Below are positions 16,631 through 25,991 of a DNA stretch of 64,000 bases, piece by piece. The DNA lies in the NCBI RefSeq assembly GCF_024169925.1, contig NZ_JALJXF010000001.1, positions 4,160,001 through 4,224,000 on the forward strand. The letters are read 5' to 3'. Position numbers and translations under genes: made by a program. The notes below the pieces were generated by a model. The model was not told the origin of the DNA. It did no database searches and worked only from the letters and a program-made list of their open reading frames with translations. The DNA is from Methylorubrum extorquens (lineage in GTDB: Bacteria > Pseudomonadota > Alphaproteobacteria > Rhizobiales > Beijerinckiaceae). How positions within the stretch are numbered: position 1 is the first letter of the stretch; each line of letters starts with the position of its first letter.

Positions 16631-17185
16631 ATGCTCAAGGAGACCTCCGGTTTGAAGCGGATCGCCCTTCTCGCCGCTGCGGCGCTCGCCGTCACCACCG
16701 TCGGGACGCAGGCCCAGCACGCGCCGACGCGGCGCAAGGTCGTCGAAAGCGTCACCATCGACGCCTCGCCCGACAAGGTCTGGGCGGTGGTCGGCAACCC
16801 CGCCGATGCGGGCTGGATCGAGAACGTGGCCCGCGGCGAACGGCAGGGCAACGCCGACAAGCCGGTCTTCCGGCTGACGCTGAAGAACGGCCACGTCATC
16901 GTCGAGGAAAGCCGAAAGCTCGATCCCGAGCGCAAGAGCTTCGGCTACTACATCCTTGAAAACGAGGTCGCCGACCTGCCGGCCAAGGATTACTCGGCCA
17001 CGATCACGGTACAGCCCGAGGGCGCGCAGGCGCGGGTCGAGTGGCGGGCCGCGTTCTACCGCGGCCATCCGAACAACGACCCGCCGCCCGAACTCAACGA
17101 CGAGAATTCGGAGAAGCGCGTGCGGGCCTGGATTCACGCCAGCCTTGAGAACCTCAAGGCCCGGCTTGAGAAGAGCGGCTCCTGA
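16631..17185 (+). CDS. Exported SRPBCC/MxaD-like protein, first of a tandem pair
   Basis: This 184-residue protein has a signal peptide (residues about 1-29, ending GTQAQ) and a START/SRPBCC (polyketide-cyclase-like) domain of the MxaD family: VTIDASPDKVWAVVGNPADA at the front and RAAFYRGHPNNDPPPELNDE toward the end. MxaD proteins are periplasmic and influence electron transfer between methanol dehydrogenase and its cytochrome c. It is 66 bp from a second MxaD-like gene (17252) with the same RxAFYRGxxNNDPPPELNDE signature, indicating a tandem duplication. The start at 16631 begins the signal sequence. Confidence 0.85.
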   Translation: MLKETSGLKRIALLAAAALAVTTVGTQAQHAPTRRKVVESVTIDASPDKVWAVVGNPADAGWIENVARGERQGNADKPVFRLTLKNGHVIVEESRKLDPERKSFGYYILENEVADLPAKDYSATITVQPEGAQARVEWRAAFYRGHPNNDPPPELNDENSEKRVRAWIHASLENLKARLEKSGS

Positions 17186-17251
17186 CACAAGTCGCTCGAA
17201 TGAGGGATGAGGCTGCCATGCTCGGCAGCTTCGATGGGAGGAGAAAAACGT

Positions 17252-17782
17252 ATGAAGTTCAGGACGCTCGCCGCCGTGGCGGCGCTGGCCACGGTCACCT
17301 TCGCCGCGCAGGCCCACGGCCCGACCCGGCAGAAGGTTTCGGAGTCGATCGAGATCAATGCCCCCGCCGACAAGGTCTGGGCCATCCTCGGCAACTTCCA
17401 GGACGGAAGCTGGATTCCGGCGGTCGAGAAGACCGAGGGTAAGGGCGGCAATGAGGTCAAGGCGACCCGGACGCTGACCCTCAAGGGCGGCGCGACGGTC
17501 GAGGAAGAGCTCGCCAAGTACGACGCCGAGAAGAAGACCTTCATGTACCGGATCACCAAGGTCGACGTGAAGACCCTGCCGGTGAACGACTACTCCTCGA
17601 CGGTCGAGGTCGAAGGCGACGGCGCCAAGACCAAGCTGACGTGGCGCGGCGCGTTCTACCGCGGCTACATGAACAACGATCCGCCGCCCGAGCTGAACGA
17701 CGAGGCCGCCAAGAAGGCCGTCTCCGGCCTCTACAAGGAAAGCCTGGAGAACGTGAAGGCCAAGGCCGAGAAGGGTTCGTAA
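17252..17782 (+). CDS. Exported SRPBCC/MxaD-like protein, second of a tandem pair
   Basis: This 176-residue protein has a signal peptide (MKFRTLAAVAALATVTFAAQA) and an MxaD-type SRPBCC domain: IEINAPADKVWAILGNFQDG, ATRTLTLKGGATVEEEL and RGAFYRGYMNNDPPPELND. The start at 17252 follows a strong GGGAGGAG ribosome site. MxaD-like proteins are periplasmic partners of quinoprotein methanol oxidation. A partner here could be the XoxF system or the neighbouring beta-propeller, which begins 7 bp after its stop codon. It is a paralogue of the product of the gene just upstream. Confidence 0.87.
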   Translation: MKFRTLAAVAALATVTFAAQAHGPTRQKVSESIEINAPADKVWAILGNFQDGSWIPAVEKTEGKGGNEVKATRTLTLKGGATVEEELAKYDAEKKTFMYRITKVDVKTLPVNDYSSTVEVEGDGAKTKLTWRGAFYRGYMNNDPPPELNDEAAKKAVSGLYKESLENVKAKAEKGS

Positions 17783-17789
17783 GGGCTCG

Positions 17790-18806
17790 ATGATGCGGCA
17801 GGCCGGCGTGCTTCGATTGATTCGGCGGGCGCGCCGGCCGTCCCCCCCTCCCCTCCGCAACGGGGGGAAGGTTTGGGCCCTGGGCCTCGTCTGCCTGGCT
17901 GCGCTGTCCACGCCCGCCCTGGCGCAGGAAGCCCTTGTCACGGCGCAGCTCGGCAACGCCGTCGAGATCATCGACCTCGCGTCCCGAAAAATCCTGCAAT
18001 CGATCCCCGTGCCGGGGGCACCCGCCGGCATCGCCCTCTCACCGGACCGGAAGACGGCCTACGTCACCCGCCCCGAGGGGCATGGCGTCTCGGTGATCGA
18101 CCTCGATGCGCGCCGGGTGACCGCGAGCCTTGATCTGCCCGGCGGCCCGCTCGGCATCGGCGTCAACCCGAAATCCGGCGAGGTCTACGTCGCCGACTGG
18201 TACGGTGCGCGCGTGTTCGTGCTGCGCCCGGAGGCGGACGGCCTGACGCTGGAAGGCGAGATCGCCACCGGAAAATCCCCCTCCGGCATCGCCGTGACGC
18301 CGGATGGCGCCACGCTGCTGGTGGCCAACCGCGAATCCGACTCGGTTTCGATCGTCGACGTGGCAAGCCGCCGGGAGACGCGGCGCGTGTCCGTGGGCCA
18401 GCACCCGTTCGGCCTGACCCTCTCGACGGACGGTCGCTACGCCTACACTGCCAACGTGGTCTCGAACGACGTCTCGGCCGTCGATGTCGGGGCCGGCCGC
18501 GAGACCGGCCGGGTCGCCACCGGTCAGCGGCCCTACGTGATCGCGTTCGCCGCCGGCAAAGGGTTCGTGACCGACCAGTATTCCAACACCGTGACGGTGT
18601 TCGACCCCGCCACCTTGAAGACACTCGCCGCGATCGATGTCGGCGATCACCCCGAAGGCATCGCCGCCACCCGCGACGGAAAGACGATCGTCGTCGCCAA
18701 CTGGGGCGACAACGCCCTGAGCCTGATCGACCCGTCGAGCCTTCAGGTCACCGGCACGATCGGGACCGGGGACGGGCCGCGCGCCTTCGGGGATTTCCTG
18801 AGGTAG
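17790..18806 (+). CDS. Exported YVTN-family beta-propeller protein
   Basis: This 338-residue protein has an Arg-rich N-region, a hydrophobic signal segment (VWALGLVCLAALSTPALAQ, about residues 28-46) and about seven propeller blades (repeats such as TAYVTRPEGHGVSVID, EVYVADWYGARVFVL, LLVANRESDSVSIVD and YAYTANVVSNDVSAVD). The long N-region spans a GC-rich hairpin-like stretch at about 17840-17870, so the true start may be somewhat later. It is probably periplasmic. It follows two MxaD-like genes by 7 bp and is a paralogue of LutB, suggesting an accessory to PQQ-dependent oxidation. No catalytic site is visible. Confidence 0.82.
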   Translation: MMRQAGVLRLIRRARRPSPPPLRNGGKVWALGLVCLAALSTPALAQEALVTAQLGNAVEIIDLASRKILQSIPVPGAPAGIALSPDRKTAYVTRPEGHGVSVIDLDARRVTASLDLPGGPLGIGVNPKSGEVYVADWYGARVFVLRPEADGLTLEGEIATGKSPSGIAVTPDGATLLVANRESDSVSIVDVASRRETRRVSVGQHPFGLTLSTDGRYAYTANVVSNDVSAVDVGAGRETGRVATGQRPYVIAFAAGKGFVTDQYSNTVTVFDPATLKTLAAIDVGDHPEGIAATRDGKTIVVANWGDNALSLIDPSSLQVTGTIGTGDGPRAFGDFLR

Positions 18807-18808
18807 CG

Positions 18809-19009
18809 TCAGGCCGCCGCGGGCGGCTCGCCGGAGCCCGTCTCGGTAGGCGAGTTGAGGACGTCCTCCAGCTCATCCACGAGACGGTCAATCTGGTCCT
18901 CGCTCGCCAGCACCCGCGTGGTCCGGCCGTCCTCGGTGACGAAAGCCAGCTCGATCGCCTCGCCGGTGCGGGTGGCCAGGATGCGGGCGAGCTTGTTTCC
19001 TGCAGTCAT
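18809..19009 (-). CDS. Small conserved acidic protein of unknown function
   Basis: This 66-residue cytoplasmic protein has no signal peptide. Its sequence (KLARILATRTGEAIELAFVT, DEDGRTTRVLASEDQIDRL-like beta/alpha pattern, then an acidic helix LVDELEDVLN) suggests a small alpha/beta fold. The start at 19009 has AGGAGAGG upstream. It is convergent with the beta-propeller gene, with only 2 bp between the stop codons. Function is not recognised. Confidence 0.65.
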   Translation of the reverse strand: MTAGNKLARILATRTGEAIELAFVTEDGRTTRVLASEDQIDRLVDELEDVLNSPTETGSGEPPAAA

Positions 19010-19062
19010 GCGCCTCTCCTTGTGACATGTCCCCGTCAACGCGCGGGAACGGCCCCGTTCCC

Positions 19063-19103
19063 GAGAGCATCGTCCTGGGTACCGAATCCAGGACGATGCT
19101 CTC
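19063..19103. repeat. Perfect 16-bp inverted repeat, possible terminator or repeat variant
   Basis: Arms GAGAGCATCGTCCTGG at 19063-19078 and the exact complement at 19088-19103 enclose a 9-nt loop. The arms share GCATCGTC with the dispersed repeat, and a full copy of that repeat follows 13 bp later, so the two form a composite. A smaller hairpin (CGGGAAC...GTTCCCG) abuts on the left at about 19044-19063. Confidence 0.7.
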
Positions 19104-19115
19104 TCCTCTTGTTTT

Positions 19116-19162
19116 TGCATCGTCTTTTTCCGAAAGCCGGCAACCACCTTTCGGGACGATGC
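19116..19162. repeat. Dispersed inverted-repeat element, copy 2
   Basis: It starts GCATCGTC (19117-19124) and ends GACGATGC (19155-19162), with the core TTTTTCCGAAAGCCGGC then AACCACCTTTCGG. It is the best-preserved copy and ends at the stop codon of the minus-strand MfnF-like gene. It may act as a terminator or mRNA-stabilising hairpin there. Confidence 0.8.
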
Positions 19163-19163
19163 T

Positions 19164-20198
19164 CTAACCGATCAAACCCACGGCCACCGCCGGGCCGCAG
19201 GTCGAGACCCAGGCGGCATCCTCGCCGTTCAAGCAGCCGGCGATGGTCTCGGTGAGCGGCACGGCGCGGCGTCCGAGCCGGGCGGCCAGCCGCTCGGCCA
19301 GAAAGCGGCCGGCGCCGCAGACGACGACCGGTGCATCCTCCGGCAGATCGGGGCGCGACAGCAGAACCGCGGCGGCATCGTGCAGCGGGCGCAGATGCGC
19401 CTCGGCGAACCACGCGGCCAGCGCCTGCCATTCCCCGGCGCTCCCCTCCCCCCGGTCGCGCCCGACCATACGGGCGAGCCGGATCTCGGTCTCGGGGATC
19501 GACTTGCCCTTCAGGTCGGCGCTGTATTGCTGGTCGGCGCCATCCGGCAGGTCGCCGGTGAGCCGGTAGATGTCGGCGGTGCTGGCGAAGGTCTCGGCCA
19601 TTAGCCGCGTGCGGCGGCCGCGCCAGGGCGCGTGGGTGGCAAAGGCCAGGAGCGGCGTGCGCACCACGCCGGTATAGACCAGTTCGCCCGTCTCCAGCCG
19701 CTCGGCGTCGCTGTAGCCCTGCGCGGCGGGCTTCCCTCCGACGATCGGGATCAGGTCGGCGGTGGTCGAGCCGATATCGACCAAGAGCGCGTGCGGCAGG
19801 TGCCGGCCGATCAGGGCGGCGGTGGCATGCCAATTGGCCGAGGCGATGTCGGCGGCATGCGCGCGGGCGTCCTCGGCCGAGACGAAGCCGGCGCGGCCGG
19901 CATAGATCCGCACCGGGCCCACGAGCGTCGCGGCGGCCCAGGCCGAGAGCTGGTGTACCCCGTCGGTGCGGTCAGCGAAGCAATCGGTCAGCTCGCCGGT
20001 CATGGTGACAGCGTGCATGGCTTCGCCCCGCACCCAATCCGGCAATTGCGCGAACGTCTCGTCGAGGGCGGGGACGCCGCGCCAAAGCCGGCAGGGCGCC
20101 TGCACCGCCTCGACCACGCGGCCCGCCTCGACCAGCGCCGCCTTGACATGCACCCCGCCGAGATCCCACCCGATGACCCTGGTCTCAATCCGGTTCAC
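19164..20198 (-). CDS. H4MPT-linked C1-transfer pathway protein, MfnF-like
   Basis: This 344-residue protein is of the hydantoinase/oxoprolinase-related family described as H4MPT-linked C1 transfer pathway protein. Key segments are VIGWDLGGVHVKAALVE (ATPase-like phosphate 1 motif), MTGELTDCFADRTDGVHQL, ANWHATAALIGRHLPHALLVDIGSTTADLIP and VVCGAGRFLAERLAARLG. The archaeal relative, as I recall, is MfnF, which couples the furan pyrophosphate to gamma-glutamyltyramine. The GTG at 20198 places the WDLGG motif near the N-terminus as in the family; an ATG further upstream (20261) would overlap the divergent gene. A role in methylofuran synthesis is inferred from family and context. Confidence 0.85.
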   Translation of the reverse strand: MNRIETRVIGWDLGGVHVKAALVEAGRVVEAVQAPCRLWRGVPALDETFAQLPDWVRGEAMHAVTMTGELTDCFADRTDGVHQLSAWAAATLVGPVRIYAGRAGFVSAEDARAHAADIASANWHATAALIGRHLPHALLVDIGSTTADLIPIVGGKPAAQGYSDAERLETGELVYTGVVRTPLLAFATHAPWRGRRTRLMAETFASTADIYRLTGDLPDGADQQYSADLKGKSIPETEIRLARMVGRDRGEGSAGEWQALAAWFAEAHLRPLHDAAAVLLSRPDLPEDAPVVVCGAGRFLAERLAARLGRRAVPLTETIAGCLNGEDAAWVSTCGPAVAVGLIG

Positions 20199-20201
20199 GC
20201 G

Positions 20202-20897
20202 ATGTCTCACGGTTCTGAGGGGCGGCCGTTTCGGCTGATCCCGGTGATCGACCTGCGCCACGGGCAGGTGGTGCGCGCCCGCGCGGGCGAGCGGGACGCC
20301 TATGCCCCGATCGACACCCCTTTGGCCAGAGGCTCAAGACCCGCTGACGTGGCCCGCGGCCTCCTCGATGCCGTCGGGGGGGACCGCCTCTACGTCGCCG
20401 ACCTCGACGCGATCATGGAGGGCTGCGCGCCCGACCGCGCCAGCCTGGAGGCGGTGGCCGATGCCTGCCCCGGCGTCACGCTGTGGGTCGATGCCGGCTT
20501 CTCCGATCTTTTGGCAGTTGAACGCTTCATCCAACTCGGCCTCGGTCGCCCGGTGCTCGGCAGCGAGAGCCAGCGCGACGCGGATCTCGTGCGCGCCCTC
20601 GGCCACCGTGCCGTGCTCTCCCTCGACAGCCGCGGCGATGAGCGGCTCGGACCGGACGCCCTGCACGACGATGCGTCGACGTGGCCCGAGGATGTGATCG
20701 TGATGACGCTGGCACGCGTCGGCACCGGGACCGGCCCCGACCTCTCAGGGGTGTCGCGGGCGGTCGAAACGGGCGAGGGCCGGCGGATCTATGCGGCCGG
20801 CGGCGTGCGCGGGCCGGAGGATGTCGCCCGGCTCAGCGCGGCGGGCGTGGCCGGCGCGCTCGTCGCCTCGGCGATCCATGACGGGCGCCTGCGCTGA
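20202..20897 (+). CDS. HisA/HisF-related protein of the H4MPT cluster
   Basis: This 231-residue TIM-barrel protein is related to the histidine enzymes HisA and HisF: RLIPVIDLRHGQVVRARAGE at the start, LYVADLDAIMEG, LWVDAGF, RPVLGSESQRD and a final phosphate-binding IYAAGGVRGPEDVARL. Proteins of this subgroup occur only in H4MPT/methanofuran-using organisms and are not thought to make histidine. The reaction is unknown. The ATG at 20202 lies only 3 bp from the divergent start of the MfnF-like gene, so promoters for each must lie inside the other gene. Confidence 0.85.
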   Translation: MSHGSEGRPFRLIPVIDLRHGQVVRARAGERDAYAPIDTPLARGSRPADVARGLLDAVGGDRLYVADLDAIMEGCAPDRASLEAVADACPGVTLWVDAGFSDLLAVERFIQLGLGRPVLGSESQRDADLVRALGHRAVLSLDSRGDERLGPDALHDDASTWPEDVIVMTLARVGTGTGPDLSGVSRAVETGEGRRIYAAGGVRGPEDVARLSAAGVAGALVASAIHDGRLR

Positions 20898-20913
20898 AAT
20901 TCAGGGCGCGCCC

Positions 20914-20942
20914 AAAAAGAAAGGGACGGCCGAAGCCGTCCC
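20914..20942 (-). terminator. Intrinsic terminator of fae
   Basis: A perfect 8-bp stem GGGACGGC (20923-20930) and its complement (20935-20942) enclose a 4-nt loop. On the minus strand it is followed by a T-rich run. It lies about 100 bp after the fae stop codon and near the end of the convergent HisA-like gene. Confidence 0.85.
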
Positions 20943-21039
20943 AATCCATCAACTAACGTCCAAGGAAGATCGAAGCCAGTCGCTGGAGCAGACCCCGCGG
21001 TGCGGGCGGAGGCTCGCTCTGCCCAGGACTGCCTCCGAT

Positions 21040-21552
21040 CTAAGCGTTGGCGGCGAAGGGGTGGGTCGCCGACTTGCGCTGCTCGGTGACGACCGAAGCC
21101 TTCGGCTCGCCGTTGACGGCGCGCTGGATCGAGAGCTTGGTGGCCTCGTAGTTGTACTTCTGGATCTTGGCGTCGTCGGCCGCCTCCCAGTGGATGAACA
21201 CGCCGACCAGCACGTACAGGTCGTCGGCTTCGTCGGCCGGGATGATGCCTTCGGCAACCGCGTCCTGCACGGCCATGGCGACGCCATGCTGAGCCGGGCC
21301 GAACATCTGGACGGCCTGACGGGCGTCGTTGATGGTGACCTTGTTGAACATCAGCGTGTTCGGCTTGCACGGCAGGTTCGGCGCGATCACGGCGAGCAGG
21401 CTGGTGAAGCCGTGCTTGTTGTTGACCAGACCGTTGCAGAAGGCCGTCTCGGCCGGCGAACCGCGCGGTCCGATGATGAGGTCGATGTGGGCGACTTCGT
21501 TGCCATCGCCGACGAGGGCCTCGCCGACCTGAACCTTGGTGATCTTTGCCAT
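21040..21552 (-). CDS. fae: Formaldehyde-activating enzyme
   Basis: This 170-residue cytoplasmic protein condenses formaldehyde with tetrahydromethanopterin to methylene-H4MPT, the entry point of the C1 oxidation path. The sequence is the classic Fae: [18 protein letters not shown], a conserved His at residue 22 (VAHIDLI), [35 protein letters not shown] and [18 protein letters not shown]. The start has GGGAGAG upstream. An attenuator-like hairpin lies 25-57 bp upstream of the start, and a terminator follows the gene. It is transcribed separately from the CitG-like gene upstream, or by read-through of that hairpin. Confidence 0.97.
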
Positions 21553-21576
21553 TCGGGGTCTCTCCCTGGATTCCTG

Positions 21577-21609
21577 AAAAAAGGCCCGCCCTGAGAGGAG
21601 GCGGGGCCT
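21577..21609 (-). promoter_or_regulatory. Terminator-like hairpin in the fae 5' region, possible attenuator
   Basis: On the minus strand a stem AGGCCCCGCC / GGCGGGCCT (one bulge) with a loop of about 10 nt is followed by six T, ending 25 bp before the fae start codon. This looks like an intrinsic terminator, but it is too close to fae to leave room for a promoter downstream of it. It is therefore probably in the fae leader transcript. Confidence 0.6.
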
Positions 21610-21674
21610 GGAAGCCATCCTTGTTTGCGGCGCCCGGCTGAGAGCCGAGCCGGTTTGCCCGGATAGCGGGGCGG

Positions 21675-21703
21675 ACCCTACAGCGGGCCATTCCGCCGAA
21701 CAA
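21675..21703 (-). promoter_or_regulatory. Candidate fae promoter
   Basis: On the minus strand TTGTTC (21703-21698) and TAGGGT (21680-21675) are separated by 17 bp, a plausible sigma-70-type -35/-10 pair. It would start the transcript about 115 nt before fae and place the hairpin at 21577-21609 inside the leader. The match is moderate. Confidence 0.3.
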
Positions 21704-21808
21704 CCCGCGCAAAGCCCTGAAATCGGCGATTTTTTGGAGGTCGGGGGGCCTTGACGCGACAAGATTCGTCCCCTCGCGGGCGAGGGCCCGGCAATGCCTC
21801 AAAATGGC

Positions 21809-22675
21809 TCAGACGGCCTCGCCGCGGGCGGACAGGAGCGCATCGAGGAACAACGTCGCGACGGTGAAGTCGGCGCTCGTGCCGGGGTTGAGGCCGGCCG
21901 CCTTCAGTTCCCGGTCGTAAGCGAGGAGTTCCTCCACCGGCGCCGCGGCGAGGTCGAGGCCCGCGAGCCGCGCCCGCGCATCCGCCCGCACCGCCTCCGC
22001 CCGTTCGGGGCCGTGCTTGCGGGCGATGTGGCTGTCCGGCACGGCGATGAGATAGGCGATGTGCACGGCCGTCGTCGTCCAGGGCGGGGCGAGCCCGCCC
22101 GCGCGCGCGCCGACCAGTGCCGGCAGGCCGATCGCGAACAGGTCGCGAAACCCGTCCACGTAGGCACGGGCGATGCGGTCGCGCGGGGCGGCCTCCGCCA
22201 TCGCCGCGCGCAGCGGCGGGACCGGAGCGTCATCCGCTTGGGACACGTCATGGCGCTCGGCCCGGCCCAAGCCTCCGGGATTGGCCCGGCGGATCGCCGC
22301 GAACACGTCGTAGGAATCGGAGGCGTCGAACCCCGCCAGCACGGCGTTCAGGGCCTCGGGCAGCGGGCCGGGCTGCTCCGCGGCATACGCCAGCGGGGCG
22401 CAGAGAAGCAGGATGCCGAGATTGGTGTTCTGCCCGACGGCGGCGAAGGTCGCCTCGACCCCGCCGCACACCCGCTGCCCGACGCGCGCCCCTGCGGCGG
22501 CGAGCGGCGGCGCCGACACGTCGGCACTGGTGACGAAATCGGCCACGACCATGCGGTGGCCGGGGGCGTAGCCGTGGACGTTGCCGGGTTTCAGCGCGTC
22601 GAGTTCGGCAAGGCAGGCAGCCCGGTAGAGGTCGGCCACCGTCGCCGCAGGCAGGCCGCCGGGCGCCGCCATCAT
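21809..22675 (-). CDS. Triphosphoribosyl-dephospho-CoA synthase (CitG/MdcB)-like protein of the H4MPT cluster
   Basis: This 288-residue protein is of the CitG family: LYRAACLAELDALKPGNVH (the family KPG-N motif), ADFVTSADVSAPPLA, GQNTNLGILLLCAPLA, YDVFAAIRRANPGGLG and a C-terminal NPGTSADFTVATLFLDALL. CitG normally transfers a triphosphoribosyl group between ATP and dephospho-CoA for citrate or malonate lyases, but no such lyase genes are nearby. The start overlaps the stop of the ATP-grasp gene (ATGA), so it belongs to the H4MPT operon. A ribosyl-phosphate transfer in cofactor synthesis is a plausible inference. Confidence 0.87.
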   Translation of the reverse strand: MMAAPGGLPAATVADLYRAACLAELDALKPGNVHGYAPGHRMVVADFVTSADVSAPPLAAAGARVGQRVCGGVEATFAAVGQNTNLGILLLCAPLAYAAEQPGPLPEALNAVLAGFDASDSYDVFAAIRRANPGGLGRAERHDVSQADDAPVPPLRAAMAEAAPRDRIARAYVDGFRDLFAIGLPALVGARAGGLAPPWTTTAVHIAYLIAVPDSHIARKHGPERAEAVRADARARLAGLDLAAAPVEELLAYDRELKAAGLNPGTSADFTVATLFLDALLSARGEAV

Positions 22676-23586
22676 CCGAGCGCCGAGACCAGTCGCGGCG
22701 GTCGGGCCGCGCGCACCGCGTTGAGGAAGCCGCGCGCCACCGCACCGGCGATGTCGACCTCCGTCACCTGCTGCAGTCCGGACCAGGCCGGCATGGAGTT
22801 GACCTCCAACACGAGAAAGCCGCCCTCGCCGTCCTCGACGAGGTCGATGCCGGTGTAATCGACGCCGACCGCCGCGGCGGCAGCCTCGGCGAGTTCGGCA
22901 GCGCGGGCCGGCACGTCCCAGGCGAAGGGCCGGCCGCCGCGGTGGACGTTGGTGATCCAGCCGTCGCCCTCGCGGATCATGCCGGCGATCGCCCGGCCCT
23001 CGCAGACGAAGACGCGGTAGTCGCGCCACAGCCCATCGGATCGGGCGACGTAGCGCTGAAGGTAGTAGACGCCACTCACCGCTTCTTGCGCCGGCAGGTC
23101 GTCGGGGCTTTCGAGAAGCATCAGCCCCTCGCCCTGCGAGCCGAACAGCGGCTTGAGCACGATCGGCTGGCCCGGCCGTGCCTCGCGGGCGACGATCTCG
23201 GCCGCCGCCTCGCGCTTCGAGACGACGAAGGTGTCGGGAGTGGCCAAGCCGGCGCGGGCGATCAGCAGCGAGGTCGCCGCCTTGTCCACCGAGCGCTCGA
23301 TCGCCGCCGGCCCGTTCCAGACGGTGACGCCGGAGGCGACGAGCGCGTGGAGCACGCCGAGCCGCATGGTGGTGGCCTCGAACGTGCCGCCCGCGATGGT
23401 GCGCAGCAGGACGCCGTCCGGCAACCCATCCTCGAAGCCGGGAACGCGCAGCGGTTCGCCGCCGCCCGTCACCACGGCGACGTCGGCCAGCGAGAACAGC
23501 ACCGGCTCGACGCCGAAGCCCCGCAACGCCTCCCGCAGCCGCGCCTTGTGCCAATTGCCGTTGTCGGCCGCGAGCCCGATGCGCAT
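22672..23586 (-). CDS. RimK-type ATP-grasp ligase of the H4MPT cluster
   Basis: This 304-residue ATP-grasp enzyme resembles RimK/MptN ligases, which add glutamate to cofactors. Motifs are VWNGPAAIERSVDKAATS, PIVLKPLFGSQGEGLML (ATP-binding Lys and Gly loop), YYLQRYV, DYRVFVCEGRAIAGMIRE and LVEDGEGGFLVLEVNSMPAW with the metal ligands E and N. The start at 23586 begins MRIGLAADNGNWH. It is followed by the CitG-like gene in a 4-bp overlap. Glutamylation of dephospho-H4MPT or the methylofuran tail is the likely class of reaction; the exact substrate is not fixed by the sequence. Confidence 0.87.
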   Translation of the reverse strand: MRIGLAADNGNWHKARLREALRGFGVEPVLFSLADVAVVTGGGEPLRVPGFEDGLPDGVLLRTIAGGTFEATTMRLGVLHALVASGVTVWNGPAAIERSVDKAATSLLIARAGLATPDTFVVSKREAAAEIVAREARPGQPIVLKPLFGSQGEGLMLLESPDDLPAQEAVSGVYYLQRYVARSDGLWRDYRVFVCEGRAIAGMIREGDGWITNVHRGGRPFAWDVPARAAELAEAAAAAVGVDYTGIDLVEDGEGGFLVLEVNSMPAWSGLQQVTEVDIAGAVARGFLNAVRAARPPRLVSALG

Positions 23587-23645
23587 TCGCTCTTTTTCCG
23601 TTCTTCTCAGCGCCTGTTCGACCGACCGGATCGGACGTTCATGAC

Positions 23646-23782
23646 GGCCCTCATGCTGAGGTGCCGAGCGAAAGCTCGGCCTCGAAGCACGCCGGAACGA
23701 CCGATCCTGCGGCACCGGCCTGTTGGCGTACGCGGCGCGGCGTGCTTCGAGGCTGCTGACGCAGCACCTCGGCATGAGGGCC
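23646..23782. repeat. Large interrupted palindrome between ATP-grasp gene and mch
   Basis: This 137-bp element has outer arms GGCCCTCATGCTGAGGTGC (23646-23664) against GCACCTCGGCATGAGGGCC (23764-23782) and inner perfect arms GCCTCGAAGCACGCC and its complement at 23739-23753. This is the format of palindromic intergenic elements of Rhizobiales (CCTCATCCTGAGGTGC type). It fills most of the 277-bp gap. A smaller GC-rich hairpin (CCCTCTCCCTCTGCGGGGGAGG) follows at about 23828-23849. Confidence 0.8.
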
Positions 23783-23863
23783 GAGGAGCTTGCCAGAGCA
23801 CTCCGATCAAATCGGCTCTCGGCGACCCTCTCCCTCTGCGGGGGAGGGCCTCACATGCGTGCC

Positions 23864-25987
<2,124 letters not shown>

Positions 25988-25991
<4 letters not shown>

